Assembly: GCA_900768245.1 (NCBI GenBank)
Contig: CAAGCE010000053.1
Location: forward strand, 1 to 15,743
Source of the DNA: Oscillospiraceae bacterium
GTDB taxonomy: Bacteria > Bacillota > Clostridia > Oscillospirales > Ruminococcaceae
DNA length: 15,743 nucleotides
Direction: 5' to 3'
The notes under the pieces were generated by a model, which worked only from the letters and a program-made list of their open reading frames with translations, was not told the origin of the DNA and searched no databases. The position numbers and the translations under genes are program-made. Shown piece by piece: positions 14,491 to 15,743 of this stretch. Within the stretch, counting starts at the first letter, position 1. The number at the start of each line of letters is the position of its first letter.

Positions 14491-14560
14491 TGATATATAA
14501 TGGGAGCAAGCTCAAAAGAAAATTCCAAGAGCTTAAAAACAGAAAACGGAGGTGCTGCTA

Positions 14561-15007
14561 ATGAACAGCAGAGAAAATCTGCCGATGATGTTATCGGCAA
14601 ATGACATTCAGACAATGGGATTCACGAGGACAATGGCGTACAATATCCTTAACCGTAATAATGTGCCTGTTGTGAAGATCGGCAGTCGGAAGTTTATTCA
14701 GAGGGATAAGTTTTTCGACTGGCTGGACAGCAGGGAAAAGAAGATATCGAATCTCACACACGAGATTGAAATGAAAAATAAGCTGTTCAATGATTATGTG
14801 GTCATTATGAAGAAAATGGAGCAGTGCATAATTGAGAAAAACGCTCTCATTGCCGAAAAGGATAAACGCATTGCCGAGCTTACCGACAAGGCAATGGTAT
14901 TCGATATTTTTTCGGAAAGGCTGGACAAGCTTTTTGCGGTATTTGAGGATAACGCTAATATCAGCATTGTACAGAAAGTTGCATCGGGCTTGTTTGGAAA
15001 GAAGTAA
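14561..15007 (+). CDS. Excisionase-like HTH protein with coiled coil
   Basis: This 148-residue protein has an N-terminal MerR/excisionase-type winged HTH (about 10-56): LSANDIQTMGFTRTMAYNIL, then VPVVKIGSRKFIQRDKFFDWL. A charged, heptad-like helix follows (about 58-112). The ending is hydrophobic, with VQKVASGLFGKK. The family is usually a small DNA-binding partner in mobile elements or plasmids, but no integrase is visible, so the role is unassigned. The ATG at 14561 follows GGAGG (14548-14552); an in-frame GTG at 14552 overlaps that site and is rejected. A TATAAT at 14496-14501 may be its -10, without a good -35. It lies between repeat copy 3 and a transposase remnant. Confidence 0.75.
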   Translation: MNSRENLPMMLSANDIQTMGFTRTMAYNILNRNNVPVVKIGSRKFIQRDKFFDWLDSREKKISNLTHEIEMKNKLFNDYVVIMKKMEQCIIEKNALIAEKDKRIAELTDKAMVFDIFSERLDKLFAVFEDNANISIVQKVASGLFGKK

Positions 15008-15128
15008 ACGCATTGCATGAAGTGGGTTTACAGAGGGGTATGGGTAGTTTAGCACAAGTGCAGAAAAAGTACACCTTTTTCCCGACCTGCTCCGCAGTCG
15101 GCTTGTTAAGTGCTTCCGCCCCTAAACA

Positions 15129-15156
15129 ATGCCAACAACTTAAGCGTAATTGGCAT
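15129..15156. repeat. Inverted repeat upstream of transposase remnant
   Basis: ATGCCAA (15129-15135) pairs with TTGGCAT (15150-15156). A further perfect pair, TGCACAAA (15195-15202) / TTTGTGCA (15216-15223), lies downstream. Neither is followed by a T run. They may belong to the insertion sequence or be chance; the IS left end could not be placed. Confidence 0.35.
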
Positions 15157-15249
15157 TTACCCTGCAAAAAAATCAAATAGAAATCAAAAAATAATGCACA
15201 AAAAGAATCTATAGGTTTGTGCAAAAAGCAAATTGACAAAATGGAAATG

Positions 15250-15292
15250 CCGACAAAATCGAAATAGTAGATTTTGCTATTTCGGAGGTCGG
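15250..15292 (+). promoter_or_regulatory. Hairpin masking the transposase ribosome binding site
   Basis: CCGAC (15250-15254) pairs with GTCGG (15288-15292), and CGAAATAG (15260-15267) pairs with CTATTTCG (15277-15284). The GGAGG ribosome binding site (15284-15288) lies within the right arm, 8 nt before the ATG. Such stems in insertion sequences typically limit translation from outside transcripts. Confidence 0.5.
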
Positions 15293-15296
15293 AAAC

Positions 15297-15743
15297 ATGA
15301 ACCAGTTCTTTTATCAGATCACTCGCAAAGCATCGGAGATAGTCAATTCTGATGATTACCGTAAGAGGAATATTACAAGGAAAACAGCGTTTACAAGAAA
15401 CAGAAAGCTGACATTTCCTGTTATGATTGTTCTTATTCTGAATTTTCTTACAAGAACGATGCAGATAGAGCTTGACGATTTCTTTGCAAATGTCCTTGAT
15501 GCAGATTTAGATTCTGTTACAAAGCAGGCATTTTTCAAAGCACGCAAGAACATTCTGCCTGATGCATTCAAAGAACTGTTCCTCATGACAAGAGATATGG
15601 TTCTGAACAAGAATAAGATCAAGCGTCATAAGGGTTATCGTGTTCAGAAAGCTGTTATCACGCAAAACTGACTGCAAATATCAGTACAGAGCGAATGTAA
15701 ATTTGATGATCGGCTACTTCAAATATCGACTGTCTGCTATGCC
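15297..15743 (+). pseudogene. IS4-type transposase remnant, internally deleted
   Basis: The first 124 codons (stop at 15669-15671) match the N-terminus of IS4-like DDE transposases, with NRKLTFPVMIVLILNF and QAFFKARKNILPDAFKELF. The frame reaches HKGYRV (about 113-118), just before the family's DGSD motif carrying the first catalytic Asp, and then ends. In the +1 frame from about 15649 the sequence resumes as TDCKYQYRANVNLMIGYF, which resembles the extreme C-terminal region that follows the YREK block. The centre of the protein, with the whole DDE triad, is therefore missing, and the ends are joined out of frame. The remnant runs to the window edge, so the right IS end is not seen. Confidence 0.7.

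Noticed and set aside
14591..15055. Minus-strand 154-codon frame opposite the HTH gene.
   Set aside because: Antisense shadow; the plus-strand protein has a clear HTH domain and ribosome binding site.

Overview
The window looks like chromosomal DNA of a low-to-moderate GC, anaerobic, plant-polysaccharide-using Clostridium-class Firmicute. A Ruminococcus relative is my best guess, from the style of the glycoside hydrolases, the strong AGGAGG-type ribosome binding sites and consensus sigma-A promoters. No rRNA, tRNA or CRISPR array was seen.

The main content (about 123-13323) is a locus for trimming hemicellulose or pectin side chains inside the cell. It encodes a GH31 probable alpha-xylosidase, an MFS permease, a GH2 probable beta-galactosidase, a GH127 beta-L-arabinofuranosidase and a GH51 alpha-L-arabinofuranosidase. 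None of the four enzymes has a visible signal peptide, so they probably act on imported oligosaccharides such as branched xyloglucan, arabinoxylan or arabinogalactan pieces. Three of the four enzyme genes (GH31, GH127, GH51) are each paired head to head with their own AraC-family regulator. The GH2 gene has its own consensus promoter and no dedicated regulator. No endo-acting backbone enzyme, GH3 beta-glucosidase or ABC importer is present.

Layout: AraC1 (-) / GH31 (+) / MFS (+) / bidirectional terminator / GH2 (-) / small-ORF relic and repeat copy 1 / GH127 (-) / AraC2 (+) / decayed small-ORF copy / AraC3 (-) / GH51 (+) / repeat copy 2 / MGMT-like protein (-) / repeat copy 3 / excisionase-like HTH gene (+) / IS4-type transposase remnant (+, runs off the window).

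Two architectures stand out. First, all three AraC/GH intergenic regions have overlapping or facing -10 hexamers forming a near-perfect dyad; the regulator side carries TTGACT at exactly 17 bp, while the enzyme side lacks a recognisable -35. Second, a roughly 210-bp repeat occurs three times in the same orientation. It reads as a portable unit of terminator hairpin, consensus promoter, ribosome binding site and start codon. Its copies, and the small reading frame they once drove, lie at the boundaries between functional modules, suggesting stepwise assembly by insertion or recombination. The right end (14137 onward) is accessory DNA.
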